A DNA stretch of 64,000 nt from Methylobacterium fujisawaense (lineage in GTDB: Bacteria > Pseudomonadota > Alphaproteobacteria > Rhizobiales > Beijerinckiaceae), in NCBI RefSeq assembly GCF_014138435.1, contig NZ_JACJIM010000003.1, forward strand, positions 124,001 to 188,000, written 5' to 3'. Below are positions 1-9,317 of this stretch, one piece after another. The translations under genes and the position numbers were made by a program. Position 1 is the stretch's first letter; each line of letters starts with the position of its first letter. The notes below the pieces were generated by a model, which was given only the letters and a program-made list of their open reading frames with translations, ran no database searches and was not told where the DNA came from.

Positions 1-1
1 G

Positions 2-394
2 CCCTGGGAGCGCCAGCTCGCCGTGCGGATCGCGGCCGCCCTCAACACCACGACGGACGACGACTTCGTCGTCCACCTGCTGCTCGTGTACATGTCCACC
101 AACGCCATCACCAACATGTACAACGAGCTGGTGGCGGCGCGGAATCGTCTGGCCGAAGACAACCAGGATCTGATCCGGGCGCTGACGGGCGACCTGCGCC
201 GCAACAGATTGATGAGCTACGTGCTGCTCGGTGTGGCAGCCCTCGGCGTCCTCGTGAGCGCCGGGATCCTCGGCACCGTCCTCAGCCTGTCGCACGGGTC
301 CGCGGCCAGCGCGACGCGGATCGCCGCCGCGCTGGAGGTCTGCGGGCAGCGCGGCGCCGCCGACACACCGCGCGGGTTCGGGATCGGCCGCTGA
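2..394 (+). CDS. Hypothetical membrane protein, 5'-truncated by window edge
   Basis: The reading frame is open from the first bases of the window and already encodes PWERQLAV before any start codon, so the true N-terminus probably lies outside. The visible part has an acidic, possibly helical stretch (NTTTDDDFVVHLLLVY), a polar helix (NELVAARNRLAEDNQDL) and one clear transmembrane segment (SYVLLGVAALGVLVSAGI), followed by a short low-complexity tail. I do not recognise the family. It converges on pbpC, with 64 bases between the stops. A GTG at 23 could be an internal start, but no ribosome binding site can be judged this close to the edge. Confidence 0.55.
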   Translation, partial: PWERQLAVRIAAALNTTTDDDFVVHLLLVYMSTNAITNMYNELVAARNRLAEDNQDLIRALTGDLRRNRLMSYVLLGVAALGVLVSAGILGTVLSLSHGSAASATRIAAALEVCGQRGAADTPRGFGIGR

Positions 395-458
395 TCCAGA
401 CGCATCCGGATTCCACTGCGGCGCCCGGTGCTGCGCCGGCAGCCAGGATTGCGTAAGC

Positions 459-2591
459 CTATTCGAGCCGGACAGACACGCTGTCGCTGGCGCCGGTCGC
501 ATCCAGGACCGAGATCCGGGCGAAGCCTGCGCCCCCCGGCACCCATTCTGCCCGCCGTCGCGGCGTCTGAATGACCGGCTGACCATCGACCAGCCAGGTG
601 AGCGGTGGCACCCCGCCCAGGGCCTTCAAGGCGAGGCCCGGACCGCCATCCGCCGCGCCGTGGGCGTCCGCGTCGAGGCCGAGATCGATCCGCGCCCCGT
701 CCGGCGGATACGCGATCCGCAGCGCCGGGCCCGCCGTCTCGGCCGCCTCGCGGCGCAGGTGCTGCAGCGGCGGCGGCAGGCGCCCCGTCCCAACGACCAG
801 CGCATCCCGCGGCTGCGGGACCGGCTCGGGCTCGATCCCGAGGCGCGCGAAGGCGTCGAACAGGAGCGGCGCCGCGACCGTCCGGCCCACGAGCCCCGGC
901 ACCGCGGCGCCGTCCGGCCGACCGGCCCAGACGACGACCGTGACGTGACGGTCGAAGCCCGCCGCCCAGGCGTCGCGGTACCCGTAGGAGGTGCCGGTCT
1001 TGTAGGCGATGCGATTGGGCAGGGCGTTCTCCGGCGGCGGTGTCCCGCGCAGGATGTCGGCGACGTACCAGGCGGCCACGGGCTCCGCGACGCGGTGCCG
1101 GGATTCGGCCGCGACCCCGTCGGCGCGGCGCAGCAGGTCTGGAACCGCGCCGCCGCGGGCGAGCCCGGCATAGAGACGGGCGAGATCGGTGAGCGTGATT
1201 CCGAGCCCGCCCAGTGCGACCGGCAACCCCGGCGCGGCCTCTCGGGGGAGCTGAATCCCGGCCCCGGCGGCGCGCAGCCGGGCGATGAAGCGGGCGGGCC
1301 CCACCGCGTCCATCAATTCGACCGCCGGCACGTTGAGCGAAAGCTGCAGGGCCCGGCGGGCCGTCACCGTGCCCTGGAAGGTCAGGTCGAAATTCTCCGG
1401 GGCGTAGCTTGCCGAGAAGCGGGCGGGCCGGTCTTCCAGCAGCGTCTCGGGATGCGCGAGGCCGTCCGCGAAGGCCATGGCGTAGACGAACGGCTTCAGC
1501 GCCGAGCCGGGGGAGCGCACCGCCAGGGTCATATCGATGGCGCCGCGCCGGGACGGGTCGAGGTAGCCGGCGCTGCCCACCTGGGCGAGCACCCGCCCGT
1601 CACGATTGTCGAGGACGAGGATCGCGGCCGAGAGGTCCGGCCCGGCGGCGGCTGCGCGCTCGGCCGCCAGCGCTTCCAGTCTCTCCTGCAGGCGGCCGTC
1701 GATGGCAAGGCGGATCGTTGCAGCCTCCGGGTCGGCCGCGACCGCCTCCTCGGCGGCATGCGCCGCGAGCATCGGGAACGGCCGGCGCGCCGTCGGCACC
1801 GGCTCGGCCCGGGCGGCCTCGGCCTCGGCCGCGGTGAGGATGCCGCGGGCCTGCGCGACGGCTAGGACCCGATCGCGGGCGGCGCGGGCGCGGTCCGCGA
1901 ACCGGTCCGGGCGGCGGGTCTCGGGCGATTGCGGCAGGGCGACGAGGAGAGCCGCCTGCGCCGCGGTCAGCCGCACCGGCTCCCGCCCGAAATACGCGAT
2001 GCTCGCCGCCCGGACGCCCTCCAGCGGACCGCCATAGGGGGCCAGCGCCAGATAGAGATCGAGGAGCCCGGACTTCCCGAGACGTCGCTCCAGCGCGACC
2101 GCGCGCACCATCTGGCGGAGCTTGGCCGCGAGGGAGCGCTCCCGCCGCGGCTCGACCAGGCGGGCCACCTGCATCGACAGGGTCGAGGCACCCGAGACGA
2201 TGTGGCCCCGGACCAGCCACTGGAGGGCGGCGCGCAACACCGCGGCCGGATCGATGCCGGGATGATCGGCGAAACGGTGATCTTCGAAAGCGAGCAGCAT
2301 GGCCCGATAGCGTGGATCGACCGTCTCCGCGGTGACCGGCAGGCGCCAGCGCCCGTCCGCCGTCGCGAAAGGGCGCAGCAGCGTGCCGGCCCGGTCCAGC
2401 ACCACCGTCGAGCGCGCCTCTGCGGGGCTGAGGTCGAGGGGGGGAAGCGCGTCGGCGAAACGCCAGAGCGCGCCGACGCCGGCCGCCAGGAGGCTCAGAC
2501 CGAGCGCGGCGGCTCCGAAAGCCAGCCGCGAACCGATGCGCCGCGCCCGCGGGGGCGCCGGCCTGCTCGGATCGGACCCGTCGTGCGGCAC
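459..2591 (-). CDS. pbpC: Penicillin-binding protein 1C (peptidoglycan glycosyltransferase/transpeptidase)
   Basis: This is a bifunctional class A penicillin-binding protein of the 1C type, 710 residues, which polymerises glycan strands and carries a transpeptidase domain on the periplasmic face. A basic N-terminus and one transmembrane helix (about 23-45) precede the glycosyltransferase domain, with EDHRF near residue 103 and GASTLSMQVARL after it. The transpeptidase motifs are all visible: SALK near 363, SLN (LQLSLNVPAV), and KTG near 531 followed by YRDAWAAGFD. The final 100 or so residues fit the PBP_C domain that separates 1C from 1A and 1B. In many Gram-negatives the gene is next to an alpha-2-macroglobulin gene, but none is seen here. 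Confidence 0.93.
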   Translation of the reverse strand: MPHDGSDPSRPAPPRARRIGSRLAFGAAALGLSLLAAGVGALWRFADALPPLDLSPAEARSTVVLDRAGTLLRPFATADGRWRLPVTAETVDPRYRAMLLAFEDHRFADHPGIDPAAVLRAALQWLVRGHIVSGASTLSMQVARLVEPRRERSLAAKLRQMVRAVALERRLGKSGLLDLYLALAPYGGPLEGVRAASIAYFGREPVRLTAAQAALLVALPQSPETRRPDRFADRARAARDRVLAVAQARGILTAAEAEAARAEPVPTARRPFPMLAAHAAEEAVAADPEAATIRLAIDGRLQERLEALAAERAAAAGPDLSAAILVLDNRDGRVLAQVGSAGYLDPSRRGAIDMTLAVRSPGSALKPFVYAMAFADGLAHPETLLEDRPARFSASYAPENFDLTFQGTVTARRALQLSLNVPAVELMDAVGPARFIARLRAAGAGIQLPREAAPGLPVALGGLGITLTDLARLYAGLARGGAVPDLLRRADGVAAESRHRVAEPVAAWYVADILRGTPPPENALPNRIAYKTGTSYGYRDAWAAGFDRHVTVVVWAGRPDGAAVPGLVGRTVAAPLLFDAFARLGIEPEPVPQPRDALVVGTGRLPPPLQHLRREAAETAGPALRIAYPPDGARIDLGLDADAHGAADGGPGLALKALGGVPPLTWLVDGQPVIQTPRRRAEWVPGGAGFARISVLDATGASDSVSVRLE

Positions 2592-2711
2592 GCATCCCCC
2601 CGGTTCCGGCTCCGACGGCGCAGGATTTACCGTTCCGGCGCGGCCGACAAGTCCCCCGGCGATCCCGGGCGCCGACCGCGCGCGACCGTCCGGTCCGGGT
2701 GAGGCCCGACC

Positions 2712-2921
2712 CTACGCCGTGCCGACCACGCGCAGGTCTTCGAGGACGGGGCGATCCGGGCGGTTCATCCGCACCGGGAAGGGCACGACGTTGGAGGGCA
2801 TCGGGGCCGCCACCGGCCCGGAGGGCGGCGGCGCCGCCTTGCCGGGCTTCGTCCAGCGCCCGATCCGCTTGAAATAGGTCCGCCTCGCCAGCCAAGCGGG
2901 AATAGGCCTGCCCTTCTGCAT
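2712..2921 (-). CDS. Small conserved-looking hypothetical protein
   Basis: A 69-residue basic protein beginning MQKGRPIPAWLARRTYFKRI, with a Pro/Ala-rich middle and no signal peptide or transmembrane helix. I chose the ATG at 2921 because it follows a good ribosome binding site (GAGGGG, 6 bases upstream); an in-frame GTG at 2963 is less likely. It lies 120 bases upstream of pbpC on the same strand and 150 bases downstream of the aas-like gene. I do not recognise the family. The well-placed ribosome binding site and sensible composition support a real gene, but its size leaves room for doubt. Confidence 0.5.
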   Translation of the reverse strand: MQKGRPIPAWLARRTYFKRIGRWTKPGKAAPPPSGPVAAPMPSNVVPFPVRMNRPDRPVLEDLRVVGTA

Positions 2922-3074
2922 GATCTGCCCCTCGTCGAACCGACCCGCGTCCCCCTCAGACACGCAACCCGTACGCGCCGAGCGTCTCGAATCGCGGCTG
3001 TATGCGCGATACCATCGGATCCCGGGGCACCCCGCATCCCCCGTTTGGGTGACGCGGGGCGTGAGGGCCTCCGG

Positions 3075-6000
3075 TCAGGCGGCCGCCGTCTCTTTCGCGC
3101 GCTCCAGGGCCAGCTTGGTGACGGCCACTTGATCGATCTTGCCGGTGCCGAGCATCGGGATCGCCTCCAGCACCACGACCTCGGCCGGGATCGCCACGTC
3201 CGAGGCGCCACGGCTCTTGGCGAAGCTCTGATAGGCCGCCCGGGTGGCGCCCGTCTCCTGCGTGAATAGGACCAGCCGCTCGCCCTTGCGCGGGTCCGGC
3301 AGCGCCGCCACGGCGCTCGGACGATCGGGCCAGAGTTCGGCGGCCAACGCCTCGACGCCGGCGAGCGAGACCATCTCCCCCGCGACCTTGGCGAAGCGCT
3401 TCGCCCGGCCCTTGATCGTCACGAAGCCCATCGGGTCGATCGCCACGATGTCACCGGTGTCGTGCCAGCCCCCCGGCGGCGGCTCCAGGACGCCCGGCTT
3501 CTCGGCGCGCAGATAGCCCAGCATGATGTTGGGGCCGCGTAGCGACAGGCGGCCGCCCTCGTCGATCCCCGGCACCGGGTCCAGGCGGGTCTCGATACCG
3601 GGCAGGATCCGCCCGACCGTGCCGAAGCGGTTGAACATCGGGGTGTTGAGCGCCACGACCGGTCCGCATTCGGTGACGCCGTAGCCCTCCAGGATGCGCA
3701 GCCCGAACTTCTCGGCATAGGTCCTCCGGGTCGTCTCCTTCACGGCCTCGGCGCCGGCGACGACGTAGCGCAGCGAGCGCAGGTCGTAGGAATGGGCGGC
3801 CCGGGCATAGCCCGTGAGGAACGTGTCGGTCCCGAACAGAACGGTGCTGTTCGAGCCGTAGATCAGCTCCGGGACGATCCGGTAGTGCAGCGGCGACGGG
3901 TAGAGATAGACCGGCACGCCCGAGACCAAGGGCAGGATCAGCCCGGCCGTCAGGCCGAAGGCGTGGAACACGGGCAGGACGTTGAACACCTTGTCCATCG
4001 GCCCGAAATCGATCCGGGCCGCCACCTGCGCCACGTTGGCGAGCATGCAGCGGTTGGCGAGCACCACACCCTTCGGCGTGCCCTCGCTGCCCGAGGTGAA
4101 CAGCACCGCTCCCGGATCCTCGCCGCGGCGGGCCACGAGGGGGCGCCGGGGCGCGAGAAAGCCCCGGATCTTGTCCCCGGTGGTGATGCCGGCCCGCACG
4201 TCTTCCAGGTAGACGAGCTCCACCGAGTCGCGGATCGCCTCCACGAGCGGTCCGAGCCGCCCCTTCTCGATGAAGGCCCGGGAGGTGAGGATCCGGCTCA
4301 CCTCGGCCGCCCGGCAGGCGGAGAGGACGTTGGCGGGGCCGGCCGAGAAATTGATCATCGCCGGGACCCGGCCCGCGGAAGCCAGCGCGAAGAGCGTCAC
4401 GGCGGCGCCGTTGGCGTTCGGCAGCATGACGCCGATCCGCCCGCCGAGGGGCGCGAGGGGCATCAGCTTGCGGCCGAGGATGTTGGCGCCCATCACGAGC
4501 CGGCCGTAACTGAGCTTTCCGCCGACCGGGTCCTCCAGGGCGTTGCGGCGCCAGCCGTGAAGCTCGCCCGCCTCGATCAAAGCCGCCATCAATCCGCGGT
4601 CGATGTCGGTGGTGCGGAAGACGAGGTCCGACATGATGCCGTAGAGGGCCGCACCGGCCGCCTGCCGCCGCGCCTTGCCCTTGAGGGCCGGGTCCACCGT
4701 CAGGCGCACCGGCGGCATCACCGTCACGACGACTTTGGGCCACCAGCGGCGGCTGACCTGCCGGCGGGAGAGGCGCGAGAAGGCGGTGCGCTCCAGCCCG
4801 TCGATCTTCACGGGGACCACCATCGCGTCGGACTTGTCGGCGATGAGCCCGGCGCCGTCATAGACCTTCATCAGGCTGCCGGTGACGGTGAGCCGACCTT
4901 CGGGGAAGATGATCAGGGTCTCGCCGCCCTTGACCGCATTAATCAGCGTCCGGGTGGCGAGCGGCCGGGTCGGGTCCAGGGGCATCGCCTTGGTGACGCG
5001 CAGGAACGGCCGCACCCACCAGCGCTGCGCGATCCCGCTGTCGATGGCGAAGACCGGCTCCTGCTCGAGGAGCGACAGGGCCAGCGGCGCGTCGAGGAAC
5101 GAGACGTGGTTGAGCGCCACGATGGCGTTCGGCCCGGCCGCAGCGAGGTTGTCGAAGCCCCGGACTTCCAGGCGATAGAAGGCCCGGAACAGGATCGACA
5201 GGGCGTCGCGGAACGGGCTGGTCGGCAGGGTCGCGAACACGATCGCGCCGACGAGGACGTTCAGCACCGCGACCACGGCGAGAAGGCTCGCGATCGACAG
5301 GCCCGCGCCCTGCAGGCCCGCGAGCGCCAGGGTGCCGGCCACCATGAAGGCCGCCGTCATGACGTTGACCGCGCCGATGATTCGCGCCCGCATCGCCTTC
5401 TCGGCCCAGGCCTGCACGGCCGCGAAGGACGGGACGATGTAGAGGCCGCCCGAGACCGCGAGTCCGAGGAAGTCGATCCCGGCGCGCAGGCCGTGGCCGG
5501 TCTGCAGGAACGCGAGGGGCCCGATCGGCTCCGCGGGGGGCGCCGGGAGATGGCCGACCGTCCAGGCGAGATCGAGGCCGAACAGCCCCATCAGAACCGC
5601 GCCCACCGGCGTCGGCAGCAGCACGATCCGGCCGCTGGCGAGCCACGAGGCGAGGCCGGAGCCCAATGCGATGCCGATGGAGAAGAGCGCCAGGAGCAGC
5701 GTGATCACCGTCTCGGTGCCGTTGAAGGCGCCGCGGACCAGGACGGGCAGCAGCGACAGCACCACCACGCCGACGAGCCAGAACCAGCTCACGGTGAGCG
5801 AGCCGCGCCACAGGCGCGTGTCGGCCCAGAGGTCGCGCAGCAGCGCGTAGGTGGAGCGGGCGACGTTCGGGTCGACGCGCAGGTCCGGTGCCCCCTCCCC
5901 GGTCGCCGGGATCATCCGGGCCGAGAGCCAGCACAGGACGGCGAAGCCCATCACCAGGGCGCCGAACACGATTCCGGACCCGCCCATCGCCGAGGCCGCG

Positions 6001-6488
6001 CCCGCCGCGATCGTCCCCAGCAGAATCGCCAGGAAGGTCGCCGCCTCCACCAGGGCGTTGCCGGCGGGCAGCTCCTCGCGCCGGAGATGGTCCGGTAGGA
6101 TCCCGTACTTGATCGGGCCGAACAGGGCCGCGATCGTCCCGAACAGGCCGAGCGCGACGAACAGGATCGGCACGGAATGCAGCAGGAAGCCGAGCACGGC
6201 GGCGCCGGCCGCGAAGATCTCGGCGAACTTGAGCCGCCGGGCCATCAGGGCCTTGTCGTACCGGTCGGCCCACTGGCCGCCGAGTCCTGACAGGATGAAA
6301 AACGGCCCGATGAAGACGGCGCTCGCCAGGGTCACCAGGACGCCGGCATGGGAATCCGCCTGGCCGCCGATGCCGAACAGGATCAGGAAGGCCAGCGCGT
6401 TCTTGAGAAAATTGTCGTTGAACGCCGAGAAGAACTGGCACCAGAACAGCGGCGCGAACCGCCGCGCAGTCATCAGGGTACGGAACAT
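3075..6488 (-). CDS. aas: Three-domain acyl-[ACP]--phospholipid O-acyltransferase (MFS + PlsC + AMP-ligase)
   Basis: A 1137-residue fusion for lysophospholipid uptake and re-acylation in the inner membrane. Residues 1 to about 415 form a major facilitator (LplT-like) transporter with many hydrophobic helices. About 430-640 is a PlsC-type acyltransferase with the NHVSFLD (HX4D) motif at H461 and the FPEGRLT motif. About 650-1137 is an acyl-ACP synthetase of the AMP-binding family, with TSGSEGTPKG near 795, YGVTECGP and the GWHDTGD motif. In E. coli, LplT and Aas are separate proteins that re-acylate 2-acyl-lysophospholipids; three-domain fusions are known elsewhere. The ATG at 6488 starts directly before the first helix. 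It appears to be transcribed alone. Confidence 0.92.
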   Translation of the reverse strand: MFRTLMTARRFAPLFWCQFFSAFNDNFLKNALAFLILFGIGGQADSHAGVLVTLASAVFIGPFFILSGLGGQWADRYDKALMARRLKFAEIFAAGAAVLGFLLHSVPILFVALGLFGTIAALFGPIKYGILPDHLRREELPAGNALVEAATFLAILLGTIAAGAASAMGGSGIVFGALVMGFAVLCWLSARMIPATGEGAPDLRVDPNVARSTYALLRDLWADTRLWRGSLTVSWFWLVGVVVLSLLPVLVRGAFNGTETVITLLLALFSIGIALGSGLASWLASGRIVLLPTPVGAVLMGLFGLDLAWTVGHLPAPPAEPIGPLAFLQTGHGLRAGIDFLGLAVSGGLYIVPSFAAVQAWAEKAMRARIIGAVNVMTAAFMVAGTLALAGLQGAGLSIASLLAVVAVLNVLVGAIVFATLPTSPFRDALSILFRAFYRLEVRGFDNLAAAGPNAIVALNHVSFLDAPLALSLLEQEPVFAIDSGIAQRWWVRPFLRVTKAMPLDPTRPLATRTLINAVKGGETLIIFPEGRLTVTGSLMKVYDGAGLIADKSDAMVVPVKIDGLERTAFSRLSRRQVSRRWWPKVVVTVMPPVRLTVDPALKGKARRQAAGAALYGIMSDLVFRTTDIDRGLMAALIEAGELHGWRRNALEDPVGGKLSYGRLVMGANILGRKLMPLAPLGGRIGVMLPNANGAAVTLFALASAGRVPAMINFSAGPANVLSACRAAEVSRILTSRAFIEKGRLGPLVEAIRDSVELVYLEDVRAGITTGDKIRGFLAPRRPLVARRGEDPGAVLFTSGSEGTPKGVVLANRCMLANVAQVAARIDFGPMDKVFNVLPVFHAFGLTAGLILPLVSGVPVYLYPSPLHYRIVPELIYGSNSTVLFGTDTFLTGYARAAHSYDLRSLRYVVAGAEAVKETTRRTYAEKFGLRILEGYGVTECGPVVALNTPMFNRFGTVGRILPGIETRLDPVPGIDEGGRLSLRGPNIMLGYLRAEKPGVLEPPPGGWHDTGDIVAIDPMGFVTIKGRAKRFAKVAGEMVSLAGVEALAAELWPDRPSAVAALPDPRKGERLVLFTQETGATRAAYQSFAKSRGASDVAIPAEVVVLEAIPMLGTGKIDQVAVTKLALERAKETAAA

Positions 6489-6634
6489 GGCATTCTCTCG
6501 GTTCCGACCCTGACTGGCCTACGAGAGACGGTCAGGTCAAATCGGACCGATGCGAACGCACAGGGATCACGGCCGTCGCGGTGTCGGACCGTGTGAACCG
6601 GCACCGCCCGTGGCGGATCGGCCGGCAGGCCGCG

Positions 6635-6883
6635 TCAGGTCTTCGGGGCCAGGCGCTCCTTCCGCCCGACGTGCCGGGCGATGAGGGCGTGCAGCGAGGC
6701 GCCGAGGTCGTAGGACCAGTACATGTGGGCCGCGAGCGTCGTGATCACGAAGAGCGCGGCCCCGGCCGCACAGGCCGGCAGCAGCAGCAGGAACGTCAGC
6801 ACCATCCCGACGGCGGTCCGCTCGGCCAGAGAGGCCTGCGGCCAGGGATCGATCGGCAGGGAGAAGCGTCGTCCGGTGCGCAT
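6635..6883 (-). CDS. Small single-pass membrane protein, function unknown
   Basis: An 82-residue protein with a polar N-terminus (MRTGRRFSLPIDPWPQA), a hydrophobic segment around residues 26-50 (VGMVLTFLLLLPACAAGAAL) and a basic tail (IARHVGRKERLAPKT). A GAGGG ribosome binding site lies about 10 bases before the ATG. It is on the same strand as the aas-like gene and 146 bases upstream of it, and it is divergent from the SDR gene. I do not recognise a family. The membrane segment, ribosome binding site and clean codon use make it a credible gene. Confidence 0.6.
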   Translation of the reverse strand: MRTGRRFSLPIDPWPQASLAERTAVGMVLTFLLLLPACAAGAALFVITTLAAHMYWSYDLGASLHALIARHVGRKERLAPKT

Positions 6884-7061
6884 GGCTGCGACCCTCGATG
6901 GTTCGGCATGACGCGGTACAGGCAGTCAACAGCTGTGGCCGTCGGACGTTGCGTCGCCGGAACGGAATTCGGCCGCCCCGTGACGATGCGGCCCGGTCCG
7001 ACGACGCAACCGAGGGCGCCGATCCGTGTTGCCGGTTCGATCAGTCGACGGTGAGGTGGGT

Positions 7062-8072
7062 ATGGCACGGGTTGCGGTCGTCACTGGGGGCACGGCCGGG
7101 ATCGGGCTCGCCACGGCCCATGAATTCGCTGCGCGCGGCTGGTCGGTGGCAGTGATCGCACGGGATCCGGGTCGTCTCGCCGCGGTGGAGCAGGCGCTGG
7201 CCGCCTACGGCCAGCCGGTCCTGGCGATCGGGGCCGACGTGGCCGATTCGCAGGCCGTGGACGGGGCCGCGGAACGGGTGGAGCGCGAACTCGGCCCGAT
7301 CCGCGCCTGGGTCAATAACGCCATGTCGACCGTAGTGAGTCCGGCCGATCGGATCACGCCGGACGAATACCGGCGGGTCACCGAGACGACCTATCTCAGC
7401 CAGGTCTACGGGACGCTCGCCGCCTTGCGCTACATGAAGCGACGCGATCGCGGCGCGATCATCCAGGTCTCGTCCGGTCTGGCGATCCGGGCGGCGCCGC
7501 TGCAGGCGCCCTATTGCGCGGCGAAGTTCGCGGTGTCGGGCTTCACCGACGCCCTGCGCTGCGAGCTGCTGCACGACCGGGTCAATGTCAGCCTCAGCGT
7601 GATCTACCTGCCGGCGGTCAACACGCCCCAGTTCAACTGGGCGCGCAACCGCACCGGGCACCGCCAATTCGCGCCGGATCCGGTCTTCGACCCGCGGCTC
7701 TGCGCCGAGGCGATCCTGTACGCGGTCGAGCATCCGCGCCGGGAGGTCTGGGTCGGGCGCTCGTCGATGATGATGGCCGCAGCGCAGGCGCTGGCGCCGG
7801 CGCTCGCCGACCGCAAGGCTGCATCCATGTGGTCGGCGCAGCTCTCCGACGAGACCATCCCCGCCATGGCGGGCAACCTCTACGAGCCCGTGCCCGGTTC
7901 CGTCGGGATCGACGGCCGATTCTCCGACAGGACCAAGGCGAGCCGGACCGAGTTCGCCACGAGCCGCACCCGCGATCTCCTGGTCGCCGGCCTCGCCGGG
8001 CTGGCGCTGGTCGGGCTCGCCGGCACCGTCCATGCCGCCCGATCGGCGCGCCGGCTGCCTCAGAGGACCTGA
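7062..8072 (+). CDS. SDR-family oxidoreductase with C-terminal membrane helix
   Basis: A short-chain dehydrogenase/reductase of 336 residues. The Rossmann motif TGGTAGIGLA is at residues 8-17, the active-site YCAAK follows about 140 residues later, and NNAMSTV is the NNAG-like structural motif. The start is placed at ATG 7062, preceded by GGTGAGGTGG, rather than at an upstream in-frame codon, because it gives the usual start MARVAVVTGG. The C-terminus is about 80 residues longer than a typical SDR and ends in a hydrophobic helix (LLVAGLAGLALVGLAGTVHA), so the enzyme is probably membrane-anchored. The substrate cannot be read from the sequence. An MBL-fold gene follows on the same strand 58 bases later. 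Confidence 0.85.
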   Translation: MARVAVVTGGTAGIGLATAHEFAARGWSVAVIARDPGRLAAVEQALAAYGQPVLAIGADVADSQAVDGAAERVERELGPIRAWVNNAMSTVVSPADRITPDEYRRVTETTYLSQVYGTLAALRYMKRRDRGAIIQVSSGLAIRAAPLQAPYCAAKFAVSGFTDALRCELLHDRVNVSLSVIYLPAVNTPQFNWARNRTGHRQFAPDPVFDPRLCAEAILYAVEHPRREVWVGRSSMMMAAAQALAPALADRKAASMWSAQLSDETIPAMAGNLYEPVPGSVGIDGRFSDRTKASRTEFATSRTRDLLVAGLAGLALVGLAGTVHAARSARRLPQRT

Positions 8073-8130
8073 CGGCTGCGTCCGAGCGCGCCGCCTGTTA
8101 CACGATCCGCCTCGAGGAAGGTCCACCACG

Positions 8131-9006
8131 ATGCCCGGCTACCTGCCCTTCGCGGGCGCCCTGAAGCTGCCCGCCTATACCTGCGACAATTGCGGCTTCT
8201 GGCAGCGGCACTTCGAGACGCCGGCCGCCTGCCCGATGTGCCTCGACGCCCGCCACGTGGTGCCGCAGGACGGCTGGCGCTTCCGCACCGCCCGCGAGGC
8301 GCAGGAGGCCTTCCCCTGTCACTGGCAGGAGCTGGAGCCGGGCGTCTGGCGCTTCTGGAACGAGCCGGTCTCCGGCATCGGGCCCTCCGCCTACCTGATC
8401 CAGACCGAGCACGGGAATATGGGTTTCGAGGGCTGCCCGGTCTTCAGCGAGGCCGCCCTCGACCAGATCGCCCGGCTCGGCGGCATGGCGGTCCTCTCGG
8501 CCTCGCACCCGCATTCCTACGGGGCGCTGCCGCAGCTCCAGGACCGGTTCGACCCGGAGCTGTGCCTGCCGGCGGCCGACCTCACCTGGAGCGCCGCGCT
8601 CCAGGTGAGCTGGCCCTACGACGATTTCCTCGAGCCCCTGCCCGGCTTGGAACTGCACCGGACCGCCGGCCATTTCGATGGCCACGCGGTCCTGTACGAC
8701 CGGTCGCGGAAGATCTGCTTCTGCGGCGATGCGCTGAAATTCGAACTCGACCCAGACGATTTTCGCCGCGCCACCACGATCTCGGCCCACAAGGCCTTCG
8801 TCCGCGGGGTACCGCTCACGCCGAGCGAACTGCGCCGCTACCGCGACGTGTTCGAGCGACTCGACTTCGTCCAGACCTGGACGCCGTTCGAGCCCGCACG
8901 CAATTGCGGGCGGCCCGAGGTCCTGGCCTTGCTCGACCAGCTGATGAGCGGCCGGTCTCACGCGGCTCCGGTGCCGCTCGACGGGCTCCGGCCTCAGGGC
9001 CGGTAG
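8131..9006 (+). CDS. MBL-fold protein with N-terminal CxxC zinc-ribbon
   Basis: A 291-residue metallo-beta-lactamase-fold protein. The first 40 residues carry two CxxC pairs (CDNC and CPMC) spaced as in a rubredoxin-like zinc knuckle. The canonical HxHxDH metal motif is replaced by SHPHSYG, so the Asp-His ligands are missing. Later ligands appear present (AGHFDGH and CGDALKF). The start at 8131 follows GAGGAAGG about 12 bases upstream. The family is widespread and usually annotated only as an MBL-fold hydrolase. Its 3' end overlaps the end of the convergent nitrile hydratase accessory gene by 13 bases, so the two genes are tightly packed. The substrate is unknown. Confidence 0.8.
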   Translation: MPGYLPFAGALKLPAYTCDNCGFWQRHFETPAACPMCLDARHVVPQDGWRFRTAREAQEAFPCHWQELEPGVWRFWNEPVSGIGPSAYLIQTEHGNMGFEGCPVFSEAALDQIARLGGMAVLSASHPHSYGALPQLQDRFDPELCLPAADLTWSAALQVSWPYDDFLEPLPGLELHRTAGHFDGHAVLYDRSRKICFCGDALKFELDPDDFRRATTISAHKAFVRGVPLTPSELRRYRDVFERLDFVQTWTPFEPARNCGRPEVLALLDQLMSGRSHAAPVPLDGLRPQGR

Positions 9007-9317
9007 AGCGGATCGTTCTCCAGGCGGATCGGCTGGCCGTGGGGCGTGGCCTCCGCGGCCCGCAGGAAGGCCGCGGTCCGCGCCGCGACGGTCTCGGGTC
9101 CGGCCACGCCGCGCTCGGCCAGCAGCGCCTCCAGAGTCGCGAGCCACGCGCCGTAATCGGCCGCCTGCTCCGGCGCGCCCGCCGGGCGGATCTCCCGCCC
9201 GAGGCGCGCGGCCCATTCCGACCACGTGAACACTCCGGCTTCCCGCAGGGCGACCACCAGGGCGAAGACCTGCGCCTCCCAGGGCGCCGCGAAGGCGTTC
9301 GGCGACGGATCGGTCAC
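8994..9317 (-). CDS. Nitrile hydratase accessory protein
   Basis: A 107-residue protein, third in the nthA-nthB-accessory gene order. The start is GTG 9317 ([20 protein letters not shown]), overlapping the 3' end of nthB. It resembles the N-terminal part of a nitrile hydratase beta subunit (FAAPWEAQVFALVVAL compared with [16 protein letters not shown] in the neighbour), as known accessory or activator proteins of the NhlE/P14K type do. Family knowledge says such proteins form a complex with the alpha subunit and help insert the cobalt. Gene order and homology to the beta subunit make the assignment good. Confidence 0.82.
   Translation of the reverse strand: MTDPSPNAFAAPWEAQVFALVVALREAGVFTWSEWAARLGREIRPAGAPEQAADYGAWLATLEALLAERGVAGPETVAARTAAFLRAAEATPHGQPIRLENDPLYRP

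Noticed and set aside
459..2591. Expectation of an alpha-2-macroglobulin gene beside pbpC
   Set aside because: None of the frames up to 3075 shows such a protein; not reported as a missing gene since linkage is not universal.
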